A DNA stretch of 64,000 nt from Morinoia aosen (Eukaryota; Arthropoda; Malacostraca; Amphipoda; Talitridae): positions 31,475,891 through 31,539,890 of the forward strand of contig CM059573.1 in assembly GCA_030386875.1 (NCBI GenBank). Reading direction: 5' to 3'. The position numbers and the translations under genes are program-made. The notes under the pieces were generated by a model. It made no database searches. It worked only from the letters and a program-made list of their open reading frames with translations, and was not told the origin of the DNA. Positions 1 through 10,239 of the stretch are shown here, in pieces (within the stretch, counting starts at the first letter, position 1; every line of letters starts with the position of its first letter).

Positions 1-91
1 AGATTCCCGCAGGAGTAGGCTCACAATGCAGTCAACGAGTAAAATCTAACTTCTTGGGCAGGCTGTTGGCCAGCGCTTCAGCCTACTCCTA

Positions 92-1701
92 CAGTTAGCT
101 ACGAAATTATTCGTACAACCCTCGTCTTTCAAAACTTTCTATAATTACTGAAAAACTATTGTTGCCATAGGCAGAAGATTTTCACAGGGTATGAAGCACA
201 TATTAGTGACATTAATACGAAGTTTCTGGAACGAATTATTATTTTGAAAGATTTTACCTGAAGAACTTCAAACACACGATAAGACGAAATTATTCACTCA
301 GTGAGAAGTATTACACTTCATTGAGGTGAATCTACCATTTGAGTACATTTTTATAATCAATAGCGTGACCTTTCATCTTCACAACATTTAAAAGCTTTTC
401 GCAGTTTCAGATGATATATTGTTCCATTCTTCAATAGCGATGTGTTTCAATTCCCGAGGATTCTTGGGAGCTCTCTTGTTTAATTCCTGCCACAAATTTT
501 CAATGGGATTGAGATCAGGACTCATCGAAGGCAAATGGCAGAACATTTATCTTGTTTCTTTGGAGCCATCTAGTTGTAGACTTGGCCGTGTGCTTCGGGT
601 CATTGTCTTGTTGAAATACCCACCGCCTTCCAATCCCAAACTATTAGCCGATACCTTCAGGTTTTCGTCCAAAATAAAAATATAGTCATCAGAGTTCATT
701 TTCCCTTCAATTGCAACCAATTTTCCGGTACCCAATGCAGCAAAATAACCCCGAAACATCAGTGATCCACCTCCGTGTTCCTAGGCAGGAAAACTTCAGC
801 ATTCTTATGCCTAACCTTGTGCACGTCATTGTGCCCAAAACGCTCGATTTTGGTTCCGTAACTCAATACTTTCTCCCAAACGCCTCTGTCTTTATCCAAG
901 TGTGACTTTGCATAAGTTCAAGCGAGCAGTAACATGAAATGGTTGGTGGAGTGGGGTCCTTCGAGGTCGGCGTCCGTGTAGGCCTTCCTTGTTCTGACAG
1001 CGCCGGATTGTGCGATTGCCCACGCCGGTTCCCTGACCGTTCAATCTCTCTGCGATGTCATCTAGCTTCACTCGTAGATTATATCGTTCACCTCACGACA
1101 CAATTTTTACTAAAATTCTCACAGAGAGTTTTGTTTGCGACCACGCCTAGGCAATGCTTCTACAGTACCAAACATAGCAAACTTTTTGTAACAGATTGTA
1201 CTGTAGATGTTGGGACGCTCAAACGCACAGATATGTCGCCATAACTATTTCCAACTTAGTGACAGTCAATAATCTTCTGTCTGAGGTTCACACCGAGTTC
1301 CTTCGTTTTTCCCTCGTGGCGCTAGTGTACGAATGACAAAGCTCTACTCATCTGGCTTCCCGTAAGCTCTGGCACAATTTTCTATAATGATCTCCCATCT
1401 AGAATGTTCAAGACCATTTTAGACACATTTTTTTCAATTAAACAAATACCACGATAAATGCTTCTCAATTTAATGTAATGTTCTCATTTGTATGAATAAT
1501 TTTGTCTTATCGTTTTGCTGAAGTTCAACTTGTTAGATCTTTCAAAAATAATATTTTTCTACTGGAAACTTCTTATCATTGTCTCTAATATGCGCTTCAC
1601 ACCCAGTGAAAATCATATGCCTGTGGCAACAATAGTGTTTTTGAGTAATTCGAGAAAGTTTTGAAAGATGAGCCGTGAACGAACAATTTCGTTGCTAACT
1701 G
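92..1701 (-). mobile_element. Tc1-like DNA transposon with ~140-bp TIRs
   Basis: The element begins CAGTTAGCTACGAAAT after a TA dinucleotide and ends ATTTCGTTGCTAACTG before a TA, the standard Tc1 target duplication. Roughly the outer 140 bp of each end (about 92-230 and 1565-1701) are imperfect inverted repeats. They share GGCAACAATAGT, AGAAAGTTTTGAAAGA and a GAAACTTC border. The length of 1.61 kb suits a full-length Tc1 element. A broken transposase lies between the ends on the minus strand. It is inserted into family X copy 1. Confidence 0.85.
410..1250 (-). pseudogene. Tc1-family transposase, broken
   Basis: This is the remnant of a DDE transposase that would cut and paste the surrounding element in the nucleus. 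Read on the minus strand it shows the signature QDNDPKHTA near 600 and [11 protein letters not shown] near 500, which carry the second Asp and the Glu of the catalytic triad. Upstream is a stretch beginning VMFRGYFAALGTGKLV, typical of the Tc1 core, and a weak helix-turn-helix region near 1200-1250 (ISVRLSVPTSTVQSV). Frameshifts occur between these pieces, for example near 620 where the frame moves before YFNK, and stops interrupt the N-terminal half. No intact frame remains, so the element cannot be autonomous. Confidence 0.85.
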
Positions 1702-2009
1702 TATGGGGGATTTAAATTAATTTCAGTGTATCTTTTCTCGAAAACTGAGTTTTGAGGTTTTTGTACCTCATAAAAATCGTTTATACTTTTTTATGTATAT
1801 GGTTAAAAAATGTGCATCGAATTACACAACACCCGGTTTACTTAAATTTATCATGCATGTATATTCCAGAAACAGTTATTCACGTACACATGTTCGGTTA
1901 AAAATAACGCCATAATTATACGAATAGCTTTTCATTAGATTTTGAAAAGTAACCAAAAAGCTTCTGTCCGTTTTTGAAGGGGAATATAGAAAACACTTCA
2001 CAGTATGTT

Positions 2010-2405
2010 TACCATATATTTAGTCTTCGAAGTAACCGCCATCGGCGTCCAGCACCCTTTGTCAACGTGTCTCCAACTGTTCAATCCCTCCGCGGTAAAA
2101 CTCGTAGGTTTTGGACGCAAATAAGTCCATGAGGGTATGGCGCAAGTCTAATTCATTGGCGTAGGATTTCCCAAGAAGATACTTATCCAGGGAGTGGAAG
2201 ATGTGGTCATCGGATGGCACAAGGTCCGGTGAATAAAGTGGATGACACAAGGTCTCCCACCCAAGATGCTGTATGGTATCCCTGACGCTCTCGCGGCATG
2301 CGGCCTGGCGTTGCCATGGAGAAAAAGCACACCTTTACGATTCCCCAGTGCTGGCTCCGCCTGGCGCAATGCCTGTAGCACGCATTCCAATTACTGCGAG
2401 TAAAG
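2010..2405 (-). pseudogene. mariner transposase, C-terminal part
   Basis: On the minus strand this encodes the catalytic end of a mariner DD34D transposase. LHGNARPHAA corresponds to the second catalytic Asp region, with His-Gly in place of the usual His-Asp, so that catalytic residue appears lost. It is followed by YSPDLVPSD, where the final Asp is the third catalytic residue. The last residues resemble the normal mariner tail (FYRGGIEQLETR). The two halves are in different frames near 2200-2250. The N-terminal part is at 6478-7130, on the other side of element U. Confidence 0.8.
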
Positions 2406-2414
2406 GTCTCCAGT

Positions 2415-2560
2415 ATGGACCGACCGGGACCCCGGCCCCGGCCAACCCCGGCCATTTTTGCTGACCCCGGCCCCGGCCCCGGCAAGCCCCGAAAATTTTT
2501 GCCCACCCGGCCCCGGCAGAATAGTGCCCTAAACCGGGGTTTTGGCCGGGGTTTTTAGTA
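2415..2560 (+). repeat. GC-rich subterminal array, left end of U
   Basis: Several copies of CCCCGGCCCCGGC are separated by short A/T stretches such as ATTTTTGC. The last part reads ACCGGGGTTTTGGCCGGGG. The array contrasts sharply with the AT-rich surroundings. Confidence 0.8.
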
Positions 2561-2584
2561 TTGTACTACACCTTTTTTACATCA

Positions 2585-2725
2585 AATTAATCCAAGTCAA
2601 GTTCAAATTAATTCGTATCAAGTTCAAATTAATCTAAGTCATGTTCAAATTAATCCAAGTCATGTTCACATTAATCCAAGTCAAGTTCAAATAAATCCAA
2701 GTCAAATTCAAATTAATCCAAGTTT
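2585..2725 (+). repeat. 22-bp tandem repeat, about 6-7 units
   Basis: The unit is close to AATTAATCCAAGTCAAGTTC, repeated head to tail with a few substitutions such as CATGTTC for CAAGTTC. It lies just inside the left GC-rich array of U. Confidence 0.85.
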
Positions 2726-3099
2726 AAACAATTTAAACAATTTATTTACCACAGGTATTACAGAGGCAGAATGTTTCTTAAGTCTAATACAATGGTTAAA
2801 TTTGAGTATAGCTGCCCGAATAAGTTCAGCGACTTGTAGGGCATCCTACCATCACATTATTCTAAGGTGTACAATAATGTTTAACCTAATTCACTTAACC
2901 TAGTTTCGCAATAGACTGATCAACGAGATAATGAACTCGATATTGATGTTTCATTACAGTATAGGTCATATGTTCTATATATAAACAGTATGTTCGATAA
3001 CGATTTCACGACTGAAAATCGGCGATAATACCCATGGCAAATTACAATATTAGGACCAGACATGTAGGAGGCAGGATCTGACTTGGTGATCTTTTACGA

Positions 3100-4217
3100 C
3101 TAGTATTCTGATAAGAAATGAGACTCAAGTTTTTTTTTTGAATACCTTGTAAGAATTACTTTCACGGATCTCCGCAGGTATTGAGTTCCAAGTTTTAGTT
3201 CCAACGAAGAGGATACTGTGTTGCGACCGGGCCTTTGAATAATAGGGAAGCATGAATTTACTTCTATTTCGCGTTAGATGGCCGTGATGACCAGTTTGCG
3301 CAGTTAATAAATAATTGTTTTAGGCTATTGTCGCCATCATTAGTTCATGTTTTGTAAATGAAATTGCAGATGGAGAGTTTGTAGAGATCCGAGAGTTCAA
3401 GTATTTGTAAATTTTTGAATGAATCATTTGTGTGAGCATTATATTCTTGGTTCTTTATCGCTCTGATGGCTCTTTTTTGTAGAGTAAAAATTATATTGGT
3501 TTTATTTTTATCAGTTCCGTGCCATGCTTCTATTCCGTATTGCAAGTATGGTGAAATGAGCGTTCGGTAGAGCATTTGCAAAGTTGTTTCAGGCAGGAAA
3601 TTTTCAATTTTATTCAGGATTCTGATGGATTTTGATAATTTAGAACTAATATGGGCGATGTGCTGTTTGAAGGTCAGATGTTTATCTGTTTTGATGCCCA
3701 GAAATTTACATGAGTTGGTTTCTTCGATTTCACCTTCGCCAATTTTAATGCGTGGGAGAGATATATTTTTCTTGTATGAGAATGTAATGTAATTTGTTTT
3801 ATCGATATTAAGGCTTATTTTATTAGCTTTAAGTCACAATGAATACTTATGGAGTTCATTATTTATACTCTCCGCAATCGCAGTGGGATTTTGGTTCGGA
3901 AGGACCGTAGAAAGCGTACTGTCATCAGCAAAAAGTATGAATTTGAAGAATTATGTAGATTTAATATCATTGATAAAAATCAGAAATAGGAGAGGCCCAA
4001 GAACAGATCCTTGTGGAACTCCATGGCTAATTGTCTGTGAGTCCGATATTGCGTTGTCAATGACAACGTATTGCTTCCGATTTGTTAGGTATGACCTGAA
4101 CCAATCCTGGGCAACCCCAGGAATGCCATAACAGTGTAGTTTCGAGAGTAATATGTTATGGTAAACACAATCGAATGCTTTTCGAAAGTCAAGAAATACA
4201 GGTAAAGTTAAATTCAA
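3100..4217 (-). pseudogene. Non-LTR retrotransposon RT fragment (CR1/L2-like)
   Basis: The minus strand encodes the C-terminal half of a LINE reverse transcriptase. The first block (4217-3951) has FLDFRKAFDCVYHNILL, which carries the first catalytic Asp, and HGVPQGSVLGPLLFLIFIND. A later block (3581-3345) reads LYRTLISPYLQYGIEAWHG followed by LQKRAIRAI, the usual thumb region of CR1/L2/Jockey-type enzymes. The part between, which should contain the YADD motif, is frameshifted near 3840-3950. The fragment is 5' truncated at about 4217, as expected for target-primed reverse transcription. It lies inside element U. Confidence 0.75.
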
Positions 4218-5455
4218 ATTGATCTAACCCTAAATTAAGTTGAAAATTGACATAATCACACGTTAATTTGAGCGGTTTTGTGTTAAGTATGTATCAATTG
4301 GATGTGGTGAGCGAGACAATCGTTTTTCCTTTAAGCAAGGAATACATAAAATTTCCGCCAGTGTTGCAATCTCTATAAAAACAAGCTGTCGTAAAGTGTG
4401 CTAAATCTGCCAAATGTCCAGCATCAGGAGGCTGAGTGTGATTCAAATCTTTGACCGGCGTAAAAGAAGCGAGTCAATTATAAAAACTTAGCATTATAAT
4501 ACTCATTAATGTTGCTATAAAATTCGACATTGATGGCAGTGTTCAAACATTCAAATATTTATGTTCAAAAGGTAATTTTATGTTAAACATACACGTAGTA
4601 GTTTCAAGGATTTATTTACACTCATAAATATTTATATACGTGAAATTTCACTTGATCACATATTATATATATATATGGAATCATATACATGCAAATACAA
4701 AATATTACCACCGGGTGATACGTTAATTTAATCTTTAAAAGTAATATACAAATGAGATTCACAGAGTACTAAAGTACGATTCCGTTTGATTACGGTTTAT
4801 ATGAGTATTGCACAAATGTGAAGAAATGTAGGATCCTCTGACAATACACTATAATAATATCAATTACAATGTTTCTGACTCAATGCGTATTTTATATTGT
4901 GTGTATACAATTCAGTATCTGTTCGTGTAAACATTCAATTTATCTTGATATATGTGACAATATTCATTAAATGACTATCATAAAAGTTATTTGAAAACAG
5001 AAAACATGCTTATCGCTTATTAAGCCTCTGAGGTGCTCAGGGTAGGGGGCGAGAGTAAGCGCGCATGCACAGAGTCTTGAAATTATAATTTTTTAAAGTC
5101 AGCTGTTTGCCAGTAGACGAAGACAGCGTGCTACTATCGGCTGTTTTGCCACTGCTGCAACCTAAACTGGCTTTGCTTTCAATACTTAGACATTTAGTTT
5201 TTCTTCTTGTTTATTTTGTTTTCATTTTTCAATTCTCTTTCTTTGTTTGGTTTTTCTTTAGCTTCCAAGAATTGATCATTTTGTGTTGATTTTAGATGGC
5301 CCCATGAAAATTTAGATGAGAAAGTTTTCTGAAATGCAACAGCCGTTCATTGTCGTATATTTGATTTGCTTCACAAATGGTGCACACTGCAATGCCTACA
5401 CTCTTCACCGACATATAAAAGCAATCCCATACTGCCGATGCGCTGCTTTTAGTCA
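4218..5455. other. No gene seen; AT-rich interior of U
   Basis: There is a short (TA)n run near 4660 and no convincing coding or repeat match. A 60-codon frame at 5107-5289 is hydrophobic and looks like chance. Confidence 0.5.
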
Positions 5456-5459
5456 TTAT

Positions 5460-6216
5460 GCCTGGTGTCCCACAAAAATGTCCCCGACTTTTTAATTGAT
5501 TATATTTCCGTGTTAAATTAACATTTTTTAGTTGTCTTTTCTAACAATGTTGTAAATTTTGTTTTCTTTTAGAATAATGAATGTTTTTGGAAATCGTTCA
5601 ATAACCACTTTACATTGATAGATTCACTGAAAAGGATTGAAAAATTAATTGTTCAAAGGAAAAGCGTTTAAAATAATGTTGATATTCTTCCTTATTTTGT
5701 ACTTTCCAAAACAACGAACAAACAAAAATTTAAAAGTGCAACAAAACATTACCTTAAATATTGTTTAAATAACTAAATTAATTGAGTATTCTTCGACATA
5801 CCCTCCATTTCTCTCAAGACAAGTATTACTTCTAGCCACCATTGAACGAAGAGTTTTGCGGATTATTTCACTGTTTTCCTTTGGTTCTTGAAACACTTCT
5901 TCAATTCGTTGTCGGAGAACTATTAATGATGGAATGGATGTTTTGAAATTGCGTTCGTTTACAGTAGGTATTTAGAAATGGAGAAGAATACCACCAGTTG
6001 TTTTTAAAACGTTTCCTTTGAACAATTAGTTTTTATGCCTTTTTCAGCAAATCGATCCCTGGAAAATGCTTATTAAACGATTTTTAAAAACTTAAATTCT
6101 TCGAAAAGGAAACAAAATTTATCACATTGTGAAAAAAATACAATTTATATATATTAATCTAAAGCGGAGATAGAATCAATTAAAAAGTCGTGAACATTTT
6201 TGTGAAACACCCGGTA
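5460..6216 (-). mobile_element. mariner-derived non-autonomous element
   Basis: The inverted ends are GGTGTCCCACAAAAATG on the left and CATTTTTGTGAAACACCC on the right, each continuing into matching ACTTTTTAATTGATT, with TA next to both ends. Minus-strand residue patterns at about 5960-5790 (TLRSMVARSNTCLERNGGY) resemble the extreme C-terminus of mariner-like transposases. The element is therefore an internal-deletion derivative rather than unrelated sequence. Confidence 0.7.
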
Positions 6217-6369
6217 TATTTAATGACTATAATTGCCTATATATTAATTAATTCAACAAACACAGCAACTGCAGGTCTACAAAACTTTAGTGACTTGACA
6301 ACATTACGCACCCAACCGCAACATGCATTGAGCCAATAACCGGCGTTTCCCATTACGTTGTCGTGACAC

Positions 6370-6476
6370 GGTCTGAACCCCGGCCCAGGCCATGGTAAAT
6401 TTGATAACCCCGGCCCCGGCCATGACAAATTTGTTGACCCGGCCCCGGCCAAATTTTCAACCCCGGTCGGTCTATA
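6370..6476 (-). repeat. GC-rich subterminal array, right end of U
   Basis: Three to four units of GGCCGGGGCCGGGGTT (minus-strand reading) alternate with AAATTTGTCATG-type spacers about 30 bp apart. This array faces the one at the left end and lies immediately inside the TIR. Confidence 0.8.
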
Positions 6477-6477
6477 G

Positions 6478-7130
6478 TCTCCAGTCACCATTTTCCTCGT
6501 TGGTAGCAGCTCATGATGACCCACTTGACATGTCCAAGAGACACACTCACAGCATTATCTTGCGTTTATGCAAAACCGGTCTCGCAGTGAGACTCGTGAG
6601 AGTGACAGTACCAAGAGCTGAAAACCAATGTCTGGAACGCTTAGGAGTTTCACACAAAACGCACTTTTCATCACTGTTAAGCACTCGATTGAATAAGGAT
6701 CTGTGTGGCGGCGAGGAAGCATGCAGCGATACGCAGGGAGTCCACTCGTTATTTTTAGTGGACCTCCAACAGCGTGAGCAGAACCCACTTGCTCAGTCTG
6801 TACTTCTTACCTAGGCGGTGCAGATGAAGTCTGACAGTTTCATGGGAAACGCTCAACTGTCTTGCAAGTTCACCAGACGTTTGACTACTTTTTTGTTCGA
6901 TGGCCGCATTCAGGACTCCGTCATTCAAGAACTATGGGTGTCCACTGCGAGCCTCTTCAAGGCGGGACAAACATCTCGACTTGAATTTTTGAAACCAACC
7001 AACGCCTTGCAGTACTTTTATTGACAGCACTATCCCCAAACGCTTGAAATATGCGGCGATTTCATGCCACTGCTGAAAAGCCCACTTTCAACTGTAAAGC
7101 AAACAATCCCGAACGAGATCAGTAGAGAGT
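6478..7130 (-). pseudogene. mariner transposase, N-terminal part
   Basis: Minus-strand translation gives a mariner-type paired DNA-binding region, with ARSGHP followed by LNDGVLNAAIE and TSGELARQLSVSHETVRLHL, then KYRLSKWVL. This matches the second helix-turn-helix and linker of the family. ELLPTRKMVTGD near 6500 leads directly into the C-terminal fragment at 2405. Frameshifts and stops are present near 6700 and 6560. The fragment is dead. Confidence 0.75.
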
Positions 7131-7573
7131 TCCATCATTCTCCACTACTGTCCGGCTTATAACTGATTGCCAAGCATGGTGCGCGCGTTTTTGTTACGTC
7201 TGATGTTTCTACTCTCGGCTGTACGAATCTGAAAACAATTGCTACACGCATTCGAATATATTTCAACTTCATTAAATCGTTAATAAAAAAACAGAGGGAA
7301 CTTTTTTGGTTGCCTCGTAAAACAACAAACGGTCTCCGGATCTTGGAGTTCCGAAAGATTACACAGCTTGAAATTAAAATGGTAATTTATTGAAGCGCTT
7401 CGGCGTACCTCCGCCTTAGTCAAACACATTGTTTCAGCTGACTAGATTAAGCCCATATTAGACGGTGAACAAAGCTGTGAACTTTGGGTGCGAGAGATGC
7501 GCTCTCTTCTTCGAAGTCATGGCAGCAGCCGTCACCAACACATTGCAAAGCTTTTACACGAAACTGTGTTTGC

Positions 7574-8953
7574 CAGGGCTGCCACTGATGGGGGATTTCC
7601 CCTAGATCTGTGGGAAACGCTTGTAGTCTATTGGAATGGGGGAAACTTACGGAAAAACCACTAAATTTGGGGGAATTTGGCCAGGAATTATTTCTCAAGC
7701 AAAAAATGTATACTTTGAATAATTTTAAATTACCAGTGGAGGTGAGCTCATTCGGATGAAGATATTATGATGCAGAACAGGAAATTCCTCTTTTAACGAT
7801 GAATAAAAAGCAATATAACGAAGTTTGAACGCGGATGGAACTCAGACTGGCAACGAGATTCACATGATCACATCGGAACAGCGAACAGTCTTATTCTCAT
7901 AGCTCACTGAGCTAATTCTCAATAGTCCGCTTTGTATAAGGAATAAAAACGCAGATAGTGAACGTTACCGTTGCTAGCTTCCTTCCTCTGAGCGAATACT
8001 TTTTGATCAATATTCCCCTCATTAACTTGAATTATGTGATAACTATTCTTATAGATTTATTTTTGAATTCAGATATTTTTATCGTATTTTCTTCGGCAAA
8101 GGAGGCGGAACGCAGAAGTTCTTAAAGATTAAATACTTGTGTGGTTCAAAATTAACAGATATTAAAAATGTGCAGCAGGCCTAGTTTCCAATCAGTAACT
8201 TTCAATATTAATGTTTTTATTTGTCTGTCTTGTCATATCTTATATGCGTTACAGAGGCTAACTCTGTTACATGCTCTTCAGCAATTAGTTCAACTTAGAA
8301 TGTCAACTTAACGTTTTAACAAGCAAAACTTTACACAGATGACAAATAGGTTCATATTAATTATTAATGCTATTTATATAAGGATTTCATTATTTTATAG
8401 TTATTATTTTGTTTTAGAATGCTGATTATTTTTTCCCAATGGCATACCGAACCGAATCATCTTCTAAGAAACAAAAGTTCTGTACGCAGTCATTTAGTAG
8501 TAATTGGCTCGGTGCACCCGAATTAAAAACTCGTCTGTAATGAAATAGTAATCCCAACTGTAGGTATTGCAAGTGCAGCTATATTTTTTCGAAAAATTAA
8601 AACAAAACTATGCTCAGTGCAACATAAGAAAAACAAAAATGTTGCAAGTATCAGCGCTGATATCGTGAGAGAGCCGTCCATGAAATCCAGTGGAATTACC
8701 ATAAGTGAGCTTACTCTTGTAGAAAATTTTGACCTGCGGGTAAAACAATTCCCTCATGCAGCAAAATAGCTCACAAGCTGGCAATGAGAAGGACGAAATT
8801 ACATTTAGATTTATAATACATTGAGTAATATCAGTTTCTATTTAATATATATACCATAATGTGTTTTTTTCAATTTTGGGGGATTTTTGCCGAATTTGGG
8901 GGAATTTCTACCGCAAATCTGGGGGAAAGAGAAAAACCTCAGTGGCAGCCCTG
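7574..8953 (+). mobile_element. hAT element remnant (CAGGGCTGCCA family), copy 1
   Basis: The termini CAGGGCTGCCACTGA and TCAGTGGCAGCCCTG are perfect 15-bp inverted repeats of hAT type. The flanks are GTGTTTGC and GTGTTGGC, an 8-bp TSD with one mismatch. Subterminal motifs of GGGGGATTT type recur at both ends (7590-7690 and 8875-8925). A short stretch near 8460-8540 (KKQKFCTQSF, then NWLGAPELK) resembles the start of insect hAT proteins but is full of stops. Confidence 0.8.
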
Positions 8954-9034
8954 GTGTTGGCCAGTCACCGACACAGAGCTCAGTAGCGTACGTAAATCGG
9001 ACGGGGGTGGTTACGTCATAATGGTGCTCTCCTA

Positions 9035-9360
9035 AGGCCCGAATACACGAACGCTCATCACAGGCACCGATCCTTCTGAGAGCCGCTTAGCCCCACCCAA
9101 TGCAGCTAAGCTCCACCCACTGCAAGCCAAAATGAACCTAATTTCGTGAGAGGCACCGATCCTTATGACCGTCACCGGCATATCAAGCATGTTAGATATT
9201 TTCCCTAATCAGCGTCAATTACAATGAACGGTGACGGTGAAGAGCGCGCGTGTATAAGCTCGGCAGTGACCGTTCACGCTCACTGCTTACTGGTGGGCGG
9301 GGCTTAATGACGCTCATGATGATCGGTGACGGTGAAAAAAGCGTGCGTGTATTTTGGCCT
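9035..9360. mobile_element. Element B: 326-bp MITE
   Basis: The ends are AGGCCCGAATACACGAACGC and, inverted, GCGTGCGTGTATTTTGGCCT. The 3-bp flanks are CTA and TTA, one mismatch from a TWA duplication. The inside has GTGACGGTGA repeats in both orientations (for example 9225-9240 and 9325-9335). It is inserted in element A. Confidence 0.65.
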
Positions 9361-10239
9361 TTAGAATGCGAAGGACCTACAAAGCATACGATTATTTTTA
9401 AATTTGGTTCGATTATTTAATGCTTGGTTTAGTCATCAGGCTGACATACAAACTGTAACACTGTACTGCTTGTATTTTTAACAATAATTAATATGAGTAT
9501 TAGACAAAAGAATTGAAAATTTTTCCATAGCGGTATAGTATAAATTTATACTTGAACACTTTCTCTCCTGAAAAAGTATGAATAGCGTAAACCATGATAA
9601 TTTCCGTCATTTTTTACTTCTGCAACTCAGGGCATTGCAAATTATTGTAACTGAAATCGCGCTACTGTGATTTCGTGCTTCCGAAAAAAATCCTAATAGT
9701 AATTTTTATGCAGGAAACGAGAGAAGTAATACATGTGGAAGAATTAATTTGTTGCTTTGGTCGGGCTGAGAATGAAGTATTTCATACAATGATGAAGAAG
9801 AGGCGCGATTAATGTCACCTACGTATAAGAATGGGAAACTATTGGGAATGGGAATCACAATTTGGGAATACCATTTCGTCAGTTCCTGTACCTAATTTCT
9901 GGGAATCTTTTTCGTTTTGTTTTCCTGCCTGAAGTGCATTTATTTATTCTTTGTTTTCTCAGGAGTTAATTCATTCTCTGGCTTCATTTCTTTGAAGATC
10001 TTGTCTAGTGCTATTTTTCGTTGAATTCGATCTCTTTACTCATTACTTATCTCTATCCATAAGCATGGGTGCATTCTTAGAACTTTTATGAATAATATGG
10101 TCGCCCGCCTGCGCCAGACAGCAAGGCGGAGGTGAAGGGAGAGGACAACTAATTGCAGACATCCTTCATATACGAAGTCTCACGGACCACTGAGCAGTAC
10201 CACAGATCAAATACTAGAAGATCCGCAACTTATCACTAA
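9361..10239. other. Interior of element A, nothing recognised
   Basis: This AT-rich sequence shows no coding motif or repeat that I can identify. Confidence 0.5.

Larger units (their letters stand above)
1..1836 (+). repeat. Repeat family X, copy 1 (interrupted)
   Basis: Bases 1-91 and 1704-1836 match the second copy of this family at 61433-61728, including a shared core around TAACTTCTTGGGCA and the terminus GTGCATCGAATTACACAACACCCGG. The left end lies outside the window. A Tc1-like element splits the copy at 92-1701. The ACACCC terminus and TA-type target suggest a mariner/Tc1-derived non-autonomous element. The assignment rests on comparing the two copies by eye. Confidence 0.6.
2406..6485. 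mobile_element. Element U: 4.06-kb TIR element, 9-bp TSD
   Basis: The coding sense of the interrupted mariner fixes the borders. GTCTCCAGT occurs at 2406-2414 and again at 6477-6485, a perfect 9-bp direct repeat. Between them the element starts ATGGACCGACCGGG and ends CCCGGTCGGTCTATA, giving an inverted GACCGACCGGG core. Both ends carry arrays of CCCCGGCC. A 9-bp TSD fits Mutator-like elements better than hAT (8) or mariner (TA), but I see no transposase, so the superfamily is open. The inside holds a tandem repeat, a LINE fragment and a mariner-derived MITE. Confidence 0.75.
1945..7318 (-). mobile_element. mariner element split by element U
   Basis: The left end reads GTAACCAAAAAGCTTCTGTC near 1950. 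The right end near 7295-7318 has the inverted counterpart GAGGGAACTTTTTTGGTTGC. The transposase runs on the minus strand from about 7130, is interrupted at 6476/2415 and resumes to about 2010. Without the 4.06-kb insertion the element is about 1.3 kb, the usual mariner length. Exact termini are uncertain by a few bases. Confidence 0.75.
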
